Of a stretch of DNA of 64,000 bases, positions 26,504-35,562 are shown piece after piece; within the stretch, counting starts at the first letter, position 1; each line of letters starts with the position of its first letter. Source of the DNA: Mycolicibacterium komossense (GTDB taxonomy: Bacteria > Actinomycetota > Actinomycetes > Mycobacteriales > Mycobacteriaceae); assembly GCF_025822605.1 (NCBI RefSeq), contig NZ_JACKTY010000041.1, positions 97,098-161,097 on the forward strand, read 5' to 3'. A model generated the notes under the pieces. It had not been told where the DNA came from and did no database searches. It saw only the letters and a list, made by a program, of their open reading frames with translations. The position numbers and the translations under genes are program-made.

Positions 26504-28044
26504 CGACGTTCTCCTGCCTGCGCCAACCGGCGTAACACTCCCGAGCGACCCCGCACCGGGACGGTCTGAAGATCGTGGCCGGGCAATCCCCAGCATGCCA
26601 GGAGGTGATTGGCCGCCGACAAACCGGTGGTCGCGGCGCGTTCCATCAGCGCGACCGGGAGGTCGATCCGAATCCCGTCACCGGCCAGCACCAGCCCGTC
26701 GTTCGGCGTGCTCACCTCGGGCCTGCGAGCATGCTCGCCGGGCGCGAACCGGGGGCAGTCGGCGCGGCGCAGTATCCGTTCGCCGAGGATGGTCGCACTC
26801 GCGGTCTCGGGATACAGCTCGTACAACCGGGCCAGCAAACGGGTGCGCACCTCCGCGTCCGGCGTCACTTCCGGCACGGCGTAGGCATGCAATTCGACTA
26901 CCGAGCCGCGTTGTGCGCGTGCCCATTCAGCGGCCTGCTGCTCATACCGTTCGAGAACACTGATGTTATCGAGGGGTTTGCGTCCGCCGGTGCCCAGGAA
27001 GGCGGGCCGGTCGGGGCGCACCGGCCGGTCCAGCCAGAGCCGCAGCACGGTGAACGGCGGCGCGGGCCGCAAAGCGGCGATCTGATCACGCCAGGCCGCA
27101 TCGCCCAGGGCCGGTGAGGCGCCGACGACTGCGCGCAGCCCGCCGACATCGGTGGCCAGCACCACCCCGTCGGCATCGCACGCGGCACCGGAGTCGTCGT
27201 AGACGCGGAAGGCACGCTGACCTTCGGTATCGATCGCTGTCACCGTCCGTCCGGTACGAAATGTCACGCCCTGACCAATCAGATAGTTGCGCAACGGTTC
27301 CCACAGTGCGGTGTCGAAATTGGCCGCGGCGACGTCGAAGATCAGGCCCTCGCTGGAGCCCAGGAAGTAGATGTGGAACATCGCGGCCAGCTCGGCGGCG
27401 GACAGCTGCGACGGTTCGGCGAAGAAGCTGCGGGAAAACACCTCGAACGCCAGGTGCTGCGCCGCTTCGGGGAAGTTGATGTCCTGGAGGAACTTCTCGG
27501 CATCCAGATGATCCAGCCGGTGGTAGATATCAGGAACCGATACCGCCCCCAGCGGGGCAGCCGCACGCGCGTTGATGCGGACCAGATCACGCAACCGGAA
27601 AGTCGGACTTCGCAGGGCGAAGGCCAGCGCATTCCACGGTGGGCTCAGCGGCAGGCCGCGGAAGGTGTCACGGCGGCCTGCGCCGTCGATCAGCGGGTAG
27701 TCCTCGACAGGAACGAGCCCACTCAGTTCGGAATCACTACGGCGCAACAGGTTCCGCAGGTTGTAGTACTGGCGAAAGAAGGCGTGGAAGCCGCGATTCA
27801 TCGCGACCGTCGTGCCATCGTCGAGGTGATCGCTCCAGCCCCCGACGCGCCCGCCCAGATAAGACTCGCGCTCCAGGACGTCGACGCTGACGCCTCGTTC
27901 GGCCAGCCCGGTGGCCGCGGCCAGGCCGGCGATGCCCGCCCCGACCACCACCGCTTGGCGGCGGTCCGCCGGCGAGCTCGAGCCGACCGCACCAGGGTGG
28001 GTAACCCGGCGCCGATCTCTGGGTGCCGCGGGATCTCTCCTCAT
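26500..28044 (-). CDS. crtU: CrtU-like carotene desaturase/methyltransferase
   Basis: 514 residues. FAD-binding start VVVGAGIAGLAAATGLAERGVSVDVLERESYLGGRVGGW, a CrtI-like core, and a C-terminal FAD contact GLVLAGDGIRIDLPVALMERAATTG. It is distinct from the CrtI at the head of the operon. MNRGFHAFFRQYYNLRNLLRR is typical of CrtU/CruE, which converts the beta-rings of beta-carotene into aromatic rings by desaturation and methyl shift (isorenieratene, called leprotene in mycobacteria). It overlaps crtYd and the Rieske gene by ATGA each. CrtU is preferred over a second desaturase because of size, motifs and position after the cyclase. Confidence 0.82.
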   Translation of the reverse strand: MRRDPAAPRDRRRVTHPGAVGSSSPADRRQAVVVGAGIAGLAAATGLAERGVSVDVLERESYLGGRVGGWSDHLDDGTTVAMNRGFHAFFRQYYNLRNLLRRSDSELSGLVPVEDYPLIDGAGRRDTFRGLPLSPPWNALAFALRSPTFRLRDLVRINARAAAPLGAVSVPDIYHRLDHLDAEKFLQDINFPEAAQHLAFEVFSRSFFAEPSQLSAAELAAMFHIYFLGSSEGLIFDVAAANFDTALWEPLRNYLIGQGVTFRTGRTVTAIDTEGQRAFRVYDDSGAACDADGVVLATDVGGLRAVVGASPALGDAAWRDQIAALRPAPPFTVLRLWLDRPVRPDRPAFLGTGGRKPLDNISVLERYEQQAAEWARAQRGSVVELHAYAVPEVTPDAEVRTRLLARLYELYPETASATILGERILRRADCPRFAPGEHARRPEVSTPNDGLVLAGDGIRIDLPVALMERAATTGLSAANHLLACWGLPGHDLQTVPVRGRSGVLRRLAQAGERR

Positions 28045-28364
28045 TCGCTTTTCGCCTTTGGGCCCCGTCGGCGTTCCCACAGCAGCAAGACCGCGGTAAC
28101 CATCGCGAACCCGAACAGGAAGTCCTCGACGGGAATGTCGAAGGGGAAACGCAGCCCGATGGTGTGCTGTTCGTCGTAGCGGACGATCGGTGCACTGAGT
28201 TTGGTCAGCCAGCCGTCGACCGGAATCTGAAAACCGAGCACGATCACCATTGTCAGCCAGTACCCCAGTTTCTGGAACAGCCCGGTGCGCAGCACCGCGA
28301 ACTCGAGGCCGACGACACCCACGACAGCGACCGCCGCGGGCAGCGTGTATCCAAGCGCACTCAC
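28041..28364 (-). CDS. crtYd: Lycopene beta-cyclase subunit CrtYd
   Basis: 107 residues with three membrane segments, GTG start overlapping the crtYc stop (GTGA). IPVEDFLFGFAMVTAVLLLWERR carries the P-x-E-(D/E) element conserved in this cyclase family. Together with CrtYc it makes the heterodimeric lycopene beta-cyclase of Gram-positive actinobacteria. The short size is normal. Confidence 0.9.
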   Translation of the reverse strand: MSALGYTLPAAVAVVGVVGLEFAVLRTGLFQKLGYWLTMVIVLGFQIPVDGWLTKLSAPIVRYDEQHTIGLRFPFDIPVEDFLFGFAMVTAVLLLWERRRGPKAKSE

Positions 28365-28717
28365 CGTTGCCCCGCATGATGATCCGCCGGTACCCGTAGC
28401 CTCCGTAGCCGGCCCAGCATGGCGTTCACCGCGTTGTAGGTCAGCAACCCGCACAGCGGAATGACCACGAAGAACAGCAGTTCCTCGAGCGGGATGCGCC
28501 CGAGAAGGTCGATGCCGATGACGAATTGGGGGTTATAGGTCCAGATATGGGCGGCAATCGCGATCGCATCCCAGACTATGAAGACCAGGGCGACCGGAGC
28601 CACCGCGCGGATGGCCCGCCACGGCTGCCGGTACACGCCGGCGCCGAAGAACTCCAGGGGCGCGGTGATCACCAGGCAGGCTCCCAGCACCAGCAGATAC
28701 TGCCAGTGCTCACTCAC
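28361..28717 (-). CDS. crtYc: Lycopene beta-cyclase subunit CrtYc
   Basis: 118 residues with three membrane segments, GTG start overlapping the crtB stop. IPLEELLFFVVIPLCGLLTYNAVNAML is the P-x-E-E element and last helix of the family. The partner is CrtYd immediately downstream. The pair cyclises lycopene to beta-carotene at the membrane. Confidence 0.9.
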   Translation of the reverse strand: MSEHWQYLLVLGACLVITAPLEFFGAGVYRQPWRAIRAVAPVALVFIVWDAIAIAAHIWTYNPQFVIGIDLLGRIPLEELLFFVVIPLCGLLTYNAVNAMLGRLRRLRVPADHHAGQR

Positions 28718-29667
28718 GCCGCCCCCGTGACCGGCTCGCCTGTTCTGGTGGTTCGCGCCCACCAGGCGTGCACCAGCCCAGCGCTGGCGACTTGCAGCCG
28801 ACGGGCTGTTCCGACCGTGGCGCGATGACAGAACACCGCGTAGTCGCTGTCCTCGATCCGGTCGAGAATCTCCGAATACAGCGTCAATGCTGTTGCCACA
28901 CAGGGCCGGGACCGGGGGGCGAGGCGGGGCACCCCGGCTTGGGCGAAGCGGTAGACCTGCCGGGTGCGATCGTGCTGGGCGGCCAGCGCGTTTCGTACCC
29001 GCGGCTCGGTGCGACGGTGATGATGGCACCACATCAGCAGTTCGCGGTCCACTCCGTGGGCGGCCAGCTCGTCGGCAGGCAGATAGATCCGGCCGCGGCT
29101 GAGATCCTCGTCGACATCGCGCAGGAAGTTGGTCAGCTGGAAGGCCTTTCCTAACGCCGCGGCATACGGTGCGGCGCGCTCTTCGGTACCGACGGTGCCC
29201 AGGATCGGGAGAAGTTGCAAGCCGATGACCTCCGCTGAGCCATGAACGTAGCGGTCCAGGGCAACGCGGTCCGCGTAGTCCGTGACGGTCAGATCCATCC
29301 GCATGGAGTCCAGGAAGGCGGCGAACAATTCGGCGCGGATCCCGTAGGTGCGGGAGGTGTCGATCACCGCCGACAGGACCGGATCGTCGCTGTGGTCACC
29401 GCCGTCGAAGAACTGCGCGGCCAGACACTGCAGCCGCTCGGCCCGCAGTGCCGGGGTCAGTTCCGGATCGAAGTCATCGAGGATGTCGTCGGCCAGCCGG
29501 GCGAACCCGTACAGCGCGTGCACGGCGGGCCGCTGAGACGGTGCGAGCAGGCGGGTCGCCAGGTAGAACGTGCGGCCGTGCCGGGCGTTGAGTTCGCGGC
29601 ACCGTTCATAGGCCGCGCGCAGCCGCGGGTCGTGAATGCCGGCAGCATCGAGTTCAGAACGCATCAT
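28714..29667 (-). CDS. crtB: Phytoene synthase CrtB
   Basis: 317 residues. Both Asp-rich motifs for Mg-pyrophosphate binding are visible: DDILDD at 60-65 and NFLRDVDED at 180-188, with the family YGFARLAD and GRIYLP segments. It joins two geranylgeranyl diphosphates into phytoene. It overlaps crtI (ATGA) and crtYc (GTGA). The GGPP synthase crtE is not in this window and must be supplied from elsewhere. Confidence 0.93.
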   Translation of the reverse strand: MMRSELDAAGIHDPRLRAAYERCRELNARHGRTFYLATRLLAPSQRPAVHALYGFARLADDILDDFDPELTPALRAERLQCLAAQFFDGGDHSDDPVLSAVIDTSRTYGIRAELFAAFLDSMRMDLTVTDYADRVALDRYVHGSAEVIGLQLLPILGTVGTEERAAPYAAALGKAFQLTNFLRDVDEDLSRGRIYLPADELAAHGVDRELLMWCHHHRRTEPRVRNALAAQHDRTRQVYRFAQAGVPRLAPRSRPCVATALTLYSEILDRIEDSDYAVFCHRATVGTARRLQVASAGLVHAWWARTTRTGEPVTGAA

Positions 29668-31190
29668 GACCGTCCCGTTCCGGTTCCGAGGATGTGGGTG
29701 CGGACAGGACGCCCGTCGGGATTGCCGGTGATGCGGTCCGCGGCCAATCGCCCCGAAAGCATCGTCGTGGGCACCCCGACTCCCGGCACGGTGGACGAGC
29801 CGGCCAACACAGCGTTACCGATGCCGCGCACAGTGTTCGCCGGCCGGAACGGCCCGGTCTGAGCGAAGGTGTGCGCCAGCGCGAACGGGGTGCCGCCAGC
29901 CATCCCCTGTCGGGCCCAGTCAGCCGGTGTGACGACGTGCAGAATCTCGGCGCCGGTGAGATCCGGCAACAACCGCTCGCGGACTTTGCCGATCATCCGA
30001 TCTGCGTACGCCGCACCTTCGGCGGACCAGTCGATGGGATCGCGGACAAGATTGGGCGCCGGCGCCAGCACGTAGAGCAGGTCGCGACCGGGTGGGGCCA
30101 GCGACGGGTCACCTGCGGTGGGCCTGGTCACCAACAGCGACGGATCACGCATCAGCCGCCCGCCGTCGATGATGTCGTCGAAGGTCTCCGCCCAGGCCTC
30201 ACCGAAGAGGATGTTGTGATGCCCCACGGTCGGTGCGACAGCGGCGCAGCCCACGTGTACGACCACAGCCGATGGCGCCAGCCGCAGCCGGAGCGGCCGT
30301 CTGGGAGTCCGACCCAACAGCGAATAAGTCTGCGGCAGTTCGGTGGTCATGACAATGGCATCACACTCGATGCGCTCGTCGCGGTCGGTGTGCACTGCCG
30401 TGATCCGGTCCCCGCTGCGTTCGAGCCTCGTCACCTCCGACGAGAATCGGAACTCCACGCCGGCGTCGGTGGCAGCAGCCGCGAGCGCGTCCGGCAGCGC
30501 CCGCATCCCGCCCCGGGGGAAATAGACGCCCGCGATGGTGTCCATGTAGGCGATGACCGCGTACACCGCCAGCGCGTCCTGCGGCGGGACACCGGCGTAG
30601 AGCGCCTGGAACGTGAAGATGCGGCGCAGTCGTTCATCGCCGACGAAGCGTTTGACGACGTGATCCCACCGGCGGAATCCGCCCAGGGCGGTCAGCTTCG
30701 CCAGTTCCGGAGTGAGCAGGGACAGCGGCGAATCGAAATTGGCGCCGATGAACCCGTTGAACTCTGCCTGGTAGAGCTGGGTCAGCCAGTCGCGCAGCCG
30801 CAGGTAGCCCTCCGCGGCTGCCGGCCCGGCGAATTCTCGTACAGCCGTGGACATTGCAGCCGCGTCGCGGTAGACCTCGATGCTGCTGCCGTCAGCGAAC
30901 GACGCGTGATACGACGGGTCCACCCGCTGAAGATCGAGGCGTTGAGCCGTGGTCTCGCCCACCGCGGCGAACGTGTCATCGATGATGTCGGGCATCGTCA
31001 GGACCGTCGGGCCGGTGTCGATGCGGTAGCCGCGAGTGTCGAGCCGTCCGACCCGTCCTCCGGCGTGCGGATCACGCTCCACCACCGTGACCTGTCGGCC
31101 GCGGCCCGCAAGATGCAGCGCTGCAGACAACCCAGCCAACCCGGCGCCCACCACGACCACCTGGTCCGTGGCGCCGTCGACCGTCCGCAT
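29664..31190 (-). CDS. crtI: Phytoene desaturase CrtI
   Basis: 508 residues, typical for bacterial CrtI. The dinucleotide-binding GAGLAG (15-20) is followed by VVERDPHAGGRVGRLDTRGYRIDTGPTVLTMPDI, and the C-terminus has VPGVGVPTTMLSGRLAADRI, the bacterial-type desaturase signature. It introduces four double bonds to make lycopene. First gene of the six-gene crt operon; overlaps crtB by ATGA. Confidence 0.93.
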   Translation of the reverse strand: MRTVDGATDQVVVVGAGLAGLSAALHLAGRGRQVTVVERDPHAGGRVGRLDTRGYRIDTGPTVLTMPDIIDDTFAAVGETTAQRLDLQRVDPSYHASFADGSSIEVYRDAAAMSTAVREFAGPAAAEGYLRLRDWLTQLYQAEFNGFIGANFDSPLSLLTPELAKLTALGGFRRWDHVVKRFVGDERLRRIFTFQALYAGVPPQDALAVYAVIAYMDTIAGVYFPRGGMRALPDALAAAATDAGVEFRFSSEVTRLERSGDRITAVHTDRDERIECDAIVMTTELPQTYSLLGRTPRRPLRLRLAPSAVVVHVGCAAVAPTVGHHNILFGEAWAETFDDIIDGGRLMRDPSLLVTRPTAGDPSLAPPGRDLLYVLAPAPNLVRDPIDWSAEGAAYADRMIGKVRERLLPDLTGAEILHVVTPADWARQGMAGGTPFALAHTFAQTGPFRPANTVRGIGNAVLAGSSTVPGVGVPTTMLSGRLAADRITGNPDGRPVRTHILGTGTGRS

Positions 31191-31292
31191 TACTTGGACA
31201 CTCCTGTCCGACCGTCAATCACGCGGCTCGCTCGGTAGCGAATCGTCGCCATCTTCACCAGCGCCGTCTGAACGCGCCGGAGCGCAGCCCAT

Positions 31293-31319
31293 ATACCCAC
31301 AATTCGTCAAACCACACAC
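31293..31319 (-). promoter_or_regulatory. Possible SigF-type -10 (GGGTAT) upstream of crtI
   Basis: GGGTAT on the minus strand (31298-31293) lies about 100 bases before crtI. SigF promoters of mycobacteria use GTTT-N15-17-GGGTAT; here GTTT is only 10 bases away and at the correct spacing the bases are GTGTG, so the match is partial. Carotenoid synthesis in M. smegmatis is known to be SigF-dependent, which is the reason for listing it. Confidence 0.25.
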
Positions 31320-31399
31320 CATCGGGCTCTCAGCCGCCAGATGTCACCGTTCGTTCACAACTGGCCGCCGTAGGTGACCACCCGCGTAGGGTCGATTTC

Positions 31400-32464
31400 G
31401 TGGAATACCGCAGGCTCGGACGAACCGGAATCCAGGTCAGCCCGCTGTGCCTGGGCGCAATGATGTTCGGCGGTTGGGGTGAACCCGACCACGACACGTC
31501 GATCACCACCATCCACGCCGCCCTGGATGCCGGCATCAATTTCATCGACACCGCCGACGTCTACTCCCAAGGCGAATCGGAAATCATCGTCGGTAAGGCC
31601 CTGGCCGGCGGCAAGCGCGACGACGTCGTACTCGCCACGAAGGTCAACATCCAGATGGGTGTACTGGTCGACGCCCCTGCGGGCACCCGGGGTGATCCGA
31701 ACAAGCGCGGCAATTCCCGGCGTTGGATCGTCCGCGAGGTCGAGGACAGCCTGCGCCGACTGAACACCGACTGGATCGATCTGTATCAGATCCATCGGCC
31801 CGATCCCGACACCGATATCGAGGAGACCCTCGGCGCGCTCACCGAACTCCAACAGCAGGGCAAGATCAGGGCCTTTGGTTCGTCGACGTTCCCCGCGCAT
31901 CAGATCGTGCACGCGCAGTGGGTCAGCGAGAAGCGTGGGCTCGGCCGCTTCGTCACCGAACAGCCGCCCTACTCGCTACTGGTCCGCGGCATCGAGGCCG
32001 ACGTCCTGCCAGTCGCGCAGGAATACGGGATGGGCGTGCTGCCCTGGAGCCCGTTGGCGGGCGGCTGGCTCTCCGGCGGCTACCGCAAGGACAGGGAACT
32101 ACCCGAGTCCCGGCGCCGCACCCGTATCCCCGGCCGCTACGACATGGCCACGCCGGAGAATCAGCGCAAACTCGATGCCGCAGACGCCCTCTGGCGCTTG
32201 GCCGACGACGCCGGTCTGCCGCTGATCCATCTGGCGCTCGCGTTCGTCATGCAGCATCCGGCGGTCACCGCCCCCATCATCGGGCCGCGCACCCTGGCGC
32301 ACCTCGAATCACAGCTCGGCGCAACCGAAGTCGTGCTGTCGAGTGACATCCTCGACAAGATCGACGAGATCGTGCCGCCGGGGACGGCGATTTCACGCAG
32401 CGACCAGGGTTACCAGCCGCCGTCGCTGACCGATCCCTTCCTGAGGCGACGCCGCACCGCTTGA
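31400..32464 (+). CDS. Aldo/keto reductase
   Basis: 354 residues. The catalytic tetrad is in place: Asp50 and Tyr55 (DTADVYS), Lys81 (TKVN) and His132 (YQIHRPD). PIIGPRTLAHLESQLGA near the C-terminus binds NADPH. It belongs to the YajO/Kv-beta-like NADPH-dependent aldo/keto reductases. Divergent from crtI with about 210 bases between; no functional link to it can be claimed. Confidence 0.9.
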   Translation: MEYRRLGRTGIQVSPLCLGAMMFGGWGEPDHDTSITTIHAALDAGINFIDTADVYSQGESEIIVGKALAGGKRDDVVLATKVNIQMGVLVDAPAGTRGDPNKRGNSRRWIVREVEDSLRRLNTDWIDLYQIHRPDPDTDIEETLGALTELQQQGKIRAFGSSTFPAHQIVHAQWVSEKRGLGRFVTEQPPYSLLVRGIEADVLPVAQEYGMGVLPWSPLAGGWLSGGYRKDRELPESRRRTRIPGRYDMATPENQRKLDAADALWRLADDAGLPLIHLALAFVMQHPAVTAPIIGPRTLAHLESQLGATEVVLSSDILDKIDEIVPPGTAISRSDQGYQPPSLTDPFLRRRRTA

Positions 32465-32523
32465 CGAGTTAACGGACCGAGTTTGCATGTCGACGTGCTT
32501 CAGGCCCGACCACGCCTACAGCC

Positions 32524-33066
32524 TCAGACACTGCCGATCACCCGGCCCGTCTCCACCCAGACGCCGCTGCGGCTCTGGTACTTCACTGCGCTGAATTCGC
32601 CTGCGCCAGCGCTGACTTCGACGGCAAGGCCGGCCGCCTCAACGCGGATGTAGCCGTCGCGCCCGACTCCGTGCAGCCCATCCCGTCCCAGGTAACCCCA
32701 CTCCTCGACGAACGGGACCACTCGGCCTTGCCACTGGAACGTCGCGCTCTCGACAAGCAGCTTGTCCTGCCACCAGACCGGACTCTGATCGGGCGGGGCG
32801 TCATGGCCGCGCGAGTCGAGAGCGTGATTCCAGCGGAGTTCACCGTCGAGCAGATCTGTCGTGCCGGCGAAGCTGAGTTCACCGGCGAATTCGATGTGCG
32901 GATCGTCGGCCGATGGGCCGGTCCCAGGTTGGATGTGGGTGCGGATATCGGCGAACCAGTCGGACGACTGCAGCCACAACACGTCGGAGTAGTCGACGCG
33001 CCGCACCCCGTCGATGATCAGGCCGACGCGGCGCCAGGCGCCGAGAAATTCATCGGGAAGTGACAT
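32524..33066 (-). CDS. Hypothetical protein, possible beta-barrel (lipocalin-like)
   Basis: 180 residues, soluble, rich in Trp, Gly and alternating hydrophobic strands (for example LLVESATFQWQGRVVPFVEEWGYLG and ELSFAGTTDLLDGELRW), which suggests a small beta-barrel. The opening FLGAWRRVGLIIDGVRR resembles the strand-and-turn start of lipocalin-like proteins. I do not recognise it further. Divergent from the hydroxyacid dehydrogenase, 53 bases between starts, so they may share regulation. Confidence 0.65.
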   Translation of the reverse strand: MSLPDEFLGAWRRVGLIIDGVRRVDYSDVLWLQSSDWFADIRTHIQPGTGPSADDPHIEFAGELSFAGTTDLLDGELRWNHALDSRGHDAPPDQSPVWWQDKLLVESATFQWQGRVVPFVEEWGYLGRDGLHGVGRDGYIRVEAAGLAVEVSAGAGEFSAVKYQSRSGVWVETGRVIGSV

Positions 33067-33099
33067 ATTTGCCTTTCCTGGCAGGGCTTTTGAACGATA

Positions 33100-33116
33100 T
33101 TCGATATAGTCTCGAA
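33100..33116. promoter_or_regulatory. Inverted repeat TTCGA-N7-TCGAA before dehydrogenase start
   Basis: Five-base perfect arms at 33100-33104 and 33112-33116 sit four bases before the GTG start of the dehydrogenase. The TCGA core also occurs in the dyad upstream of the TetR gene at 34.2 kb, so one regulator could bind both. Confidence 0.3.
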
Positions 33117-33119
33117 ATT

Positions 33120-34094
33120 GTGTCCGGCCGTACGCGTGTGCTGATTCTCACCGAGCTCGAACCGGAGCTTCCGCCACCCCCGCTGAACCTGCTACCGGAC
33201 GATATCGACGTGGTCGAGATCAATTCGGCGCCCAGCGACGACCAGTTGGCCGGTGCCTCGGTGCTGTACGTCTGGGACCACCGGTTCGCCGACCTCGGCG
33301 CACTGTTGCGCCGCACCGACCAGCTGCGCTGGGTGCAGGGCGCCTCGGTCGGGGTGAACCGACTGATCTGCCCTGAACTCGCCGATCGACCCGAGGTGAC
33401 GCTGACCAACTCCCGAGGCGTGTTCGACACGGCGATCGCGGAGTGGGTGCTCGCCGCGGTACTGGCCCACGTGAAGGGGCTGAACGACACCTGGGCACTG
33501 CAGCGCCAAGGCCGTTGGCAGTACCGGACCACCGGGCGCCTGGCCGGAACCCGGGCCGCCGTGGTGGGCACCGGCTCGATCGGCCGGGCGATCGCCGAGC
33601 GCCTGGCCCGTCTCGACGTCGAGGTCACCCTGGTCGGCAGGGCGCCGGGCGATGATCCGCAATTCGGCAGTATCCGCAGGTCAACCGACCTGGTCGCCGT
33701 CGCGGCCGAGGTCGAGCTGCTGGTGCTGGCAGTGCCGTTGACCCCCGCGACCACGGCCTTGGTCGGGGCTGCGGTGCTCGCCGCCCTCGGGCCGCAAGGG
33801 TTCGTCGTCAACGTCGGCCGCGGACCGACCGTCGTCGAGTCCGATCTGATCGACGCCCTGCGCGCAGGCACCATCGCCGGTGCAGCGCTGGACGTGTTCG
33901 AGGTCGAGCCGCTGGCGGCCACATCCCCACTGTGGTCGATGCCGAACGTGTTGGTCTCACCGCACATGTCAGGCGACTACGTCGGGTTCGAGATCGACAT
34001 GATGGCCGCCTTCACCGACAACCTCCGGCGCTGGCGGAGCGGCGAGCCGCTGCACAACATCGTCGACCCGGCTGTCGGTTATGTGCCGCGCTAG
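33120..34094 (+). CDS. D-2-hydroxyacid dehydrogenase
   Basis: 324 residues from GTG 33120. A start further upstream at 33060 would overlap the divergent gene and add an unlikely extension. No Shine-Dalgarno is visible, so translation may be leaderless. NAD site VVGTGSIGRAIAERLARLDVEVTLVG. Catalytic residues: Arg in NVGRGPTV, Glu in DVFEVEPL, and His in VSPHMSGD. The family interconverts 2-oxo acids and D-2-hydroxy acids with NAD(P)H. The substrate is unknown. A TetR regulator gene follows 187 bases downstream. Confidence 0.88.
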   Translation: MSGRTRVLILTELEPELPPPPLNLLPDDIDVVEINSAPSDDQLAGASVLYVWDHRFADLGALLRRTDQLRWVQGASVGVNRLICPELADRPEVTLTNSRGVFDTAIAEWVLAAVLAHVKGLNDTWALQRQGRWQYRTTGRLAGTRAAVVGTGSIGRAIAERLARLDVEVTLVGRAPGDDPQFGSIRRSTDLVAVAAEVELLVLAVPLTPATTALVGAAVLAALGPQGFVVNVGRGPTVVESDLIDALRAGTIAGAALDVFEVEPLAATSPLWSMPNVLVSPHMSGDYVGFEIDMMAAFTDNLRRWRSGEPLHNIVDPAVGYVPR

Positions 34095-34160
34095 CCTTCC
34101 GGGTCTGCACACCGGCACGACCGTATGGGCGTCGTGTTTCGTCCGCGATAAATGCCCGTA

Positions 34161-34175
34161 TCGATGAAATATCGA
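34161..34175. promoter_or_regulatory. Inverted repeat TCGAT-N5-ATCGA upstream of TetR gene
   Basis: Perfect five-base arms in the 187-base gap before the TetR gene. This AT-richer stretch is the obvious place for an autoregulatory operator. Confidence 0.35.
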
Positions 34176-34281
34176 AAACACCGCTTCCGGTAGCCCGTGC
34201 TATCAATAGACACAGACACGAGGGCAAACCGATACATCATCGATTTGGCCTGGCGAAGCGCCGGAACAGTGTGGGTGAGCC

Positions 34282-34983
34282 ATGAGCGATGACTCGATGA
34301 GACCGATGCTGGGTGCGGATGCCGACGGCGTCTCCAGCCGACGAGATTACATCCTGGTCGTCGCCGCGGGGTTGTTCCGTGAGCATGGGTACCTCAACAC
34401 GACCATGACCGAGATCGCCCGGGTGTGCGGGCTGGGCCAGTCGTCGCTGTATTACTGGTTCCGGCAGAAGGAAGACATCCTGCTCGGCCTGCTGGCCGTG
34501 AACCGGGTGTCGCTGGACTTCGCCGAACAGCTTGTGCGCGAGGGCGGTTCGCCTGCCGTTCGGCTACTGCGACTGCTGCGTCTCGACATTCGCGAGCTGT
34601 GTTCGTCGCCGGTCGACATCTGCGAGGTCGAAGTGCTGGCCGAGCAGCAACCCGATGTGTTCGTCGAGTTCTGGGCCGATACCGCCGCCCTGCACAAGCA
34701 CGTGAGCACTCTGGTCAGTGATGGCATCGCCTGCGGCGAGTTCGTGGACTGCGATGCGGAGTTCACCGCGCTGAGCATCTGTGCCGCCGAGGAGGGTGCA
34801 CAGCGTCGGTTCCGGAAATCGGCCGCCCACGCCCTGGGGGGCACCAATCCGTTCCGGCACCGGGAGTATTCGCGCGAGCACGTCGCCGACGAACTCGCCG
34901 TCATGCTGGTCCGGGGTCTGCTGCGCGACCCGAGCGCGCTGCCTGCCCTCTCCGCTGCCGTGGTGGCGGCCGATTCAGGGTGA
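34282..34983 (+). CDS. TetR-family regulator
   Basis: 233 residues. The HTH lies at about residues 22-68 (ILVVAAGLFREHGYLNTTMTEIARVCGLGQSSLYYWFRQKEDIL). The C-terminal helical domain is for ligand binding. The long C-terminal tail after residue 190 is unusual but within range. It probably controls itself and perhaps the upstream dehydrogenase, judged from the TCGA-containing dyads before each. Confidence 0.85.
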   Translation: MSDDSMRPMLGADADGVSSRRDYILVVAAGLFREHGYLNTTMTEIARVCGLGQSSLYYWFRQKEDILLGLLAVNRVSLDFAEQLVREGGSPAVRLLRLLRLDIRELCSSPVDICEVEVLAEQQPDVFVEFWADTAALHKHVSTLVSDGIACGEFVDCDAEFTALSICAAEEGAQRRFRKSAAHALGGTNPFRHREYSREHVADELAVMLVRGLLRDPSALPALSAAVVAADSG

Positions 34984-35061
34984 CCGGCACCCACCACGCG
35001 TGCCGACGGAAGCGAACCGGGCGTAATGCCGTTGCCACCAGCTCACATCTACCATGTCGGC

Positions 35062-35562
35062 ATGGCCGGATTCACGACGCAAGGCCCGTTGATCGCCATC
35101 GCGGTGTTGGCGAGTGGGCCGTTGCTCATCGCTCCGTTCGCCTCCGCCGATGACACGGCGTACTGGGACGGCATGTACAAGGTGACATTTCACGTCGACC
35201 AAAAATCGGGCACCAGTATCGCTGCCACGCAGCAGGAAACGCCTTACACCGCGACCTACACATTCAAGACCGACTGCTCCTCCGGCAAGTGCGTCGCGGC
35301 CGTCGTCGACGGCCCGACGCCCAAAGACAATGTGGCCCAGTCAGTGGCGTTCGACTGGACCGGATCGCAGTGGACCCGATCCGAGGGGTGGAAATGGGAC
35401 TGCGCGCTCCCCGACGGGACGATCACCTATGACCAGGCCTACTCGCTGACCAACTACATCCCGCAACCCGACGGATCATTGACCGGGACATTCCAGACCA
35501 CCATCAGCACCGGCGCCTGCCAGGGCACCGTGTCCATACCGGTCTCTGCGGTGGCGGCCTAG
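35062..35562 (+). CDS. Exported hypothetical protein
   Basis: 166 residues from ATG 35062; the upstream in-frame ATG at 35026 would place charged residues before the signal peptide. Signal peptide to about residue 29 (GPLLIAPFASADD). The mature part has four cysteines (two in DCSSGKC) that could form disulphides, and a beta-rich sequence. This resembles small mycobacterial secreted proteins of unknown role. No domain recognised. Confidence 0.72.
   Translation: MAGFTTQGPLIAIAVLASGPLLIAPFASADDTAYWDGMYKVTFHVDQKSGTSIAATQQETPYTATYTFKTDCSSGKCVAAVVDGPTPKDNVAQSVAFDWTGSQWTRSEGWKWDCALPDGTITYDQAYSLTNYIPQPDGSLTGTFQTTISTGACQGTVSIPVSAVAA

Noticed and set aside
29694..31238. A 514-codon plus-strand frame opposite crtI
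   Set aside because: No recognisable motif; crtI on the other strand is unambiguous.
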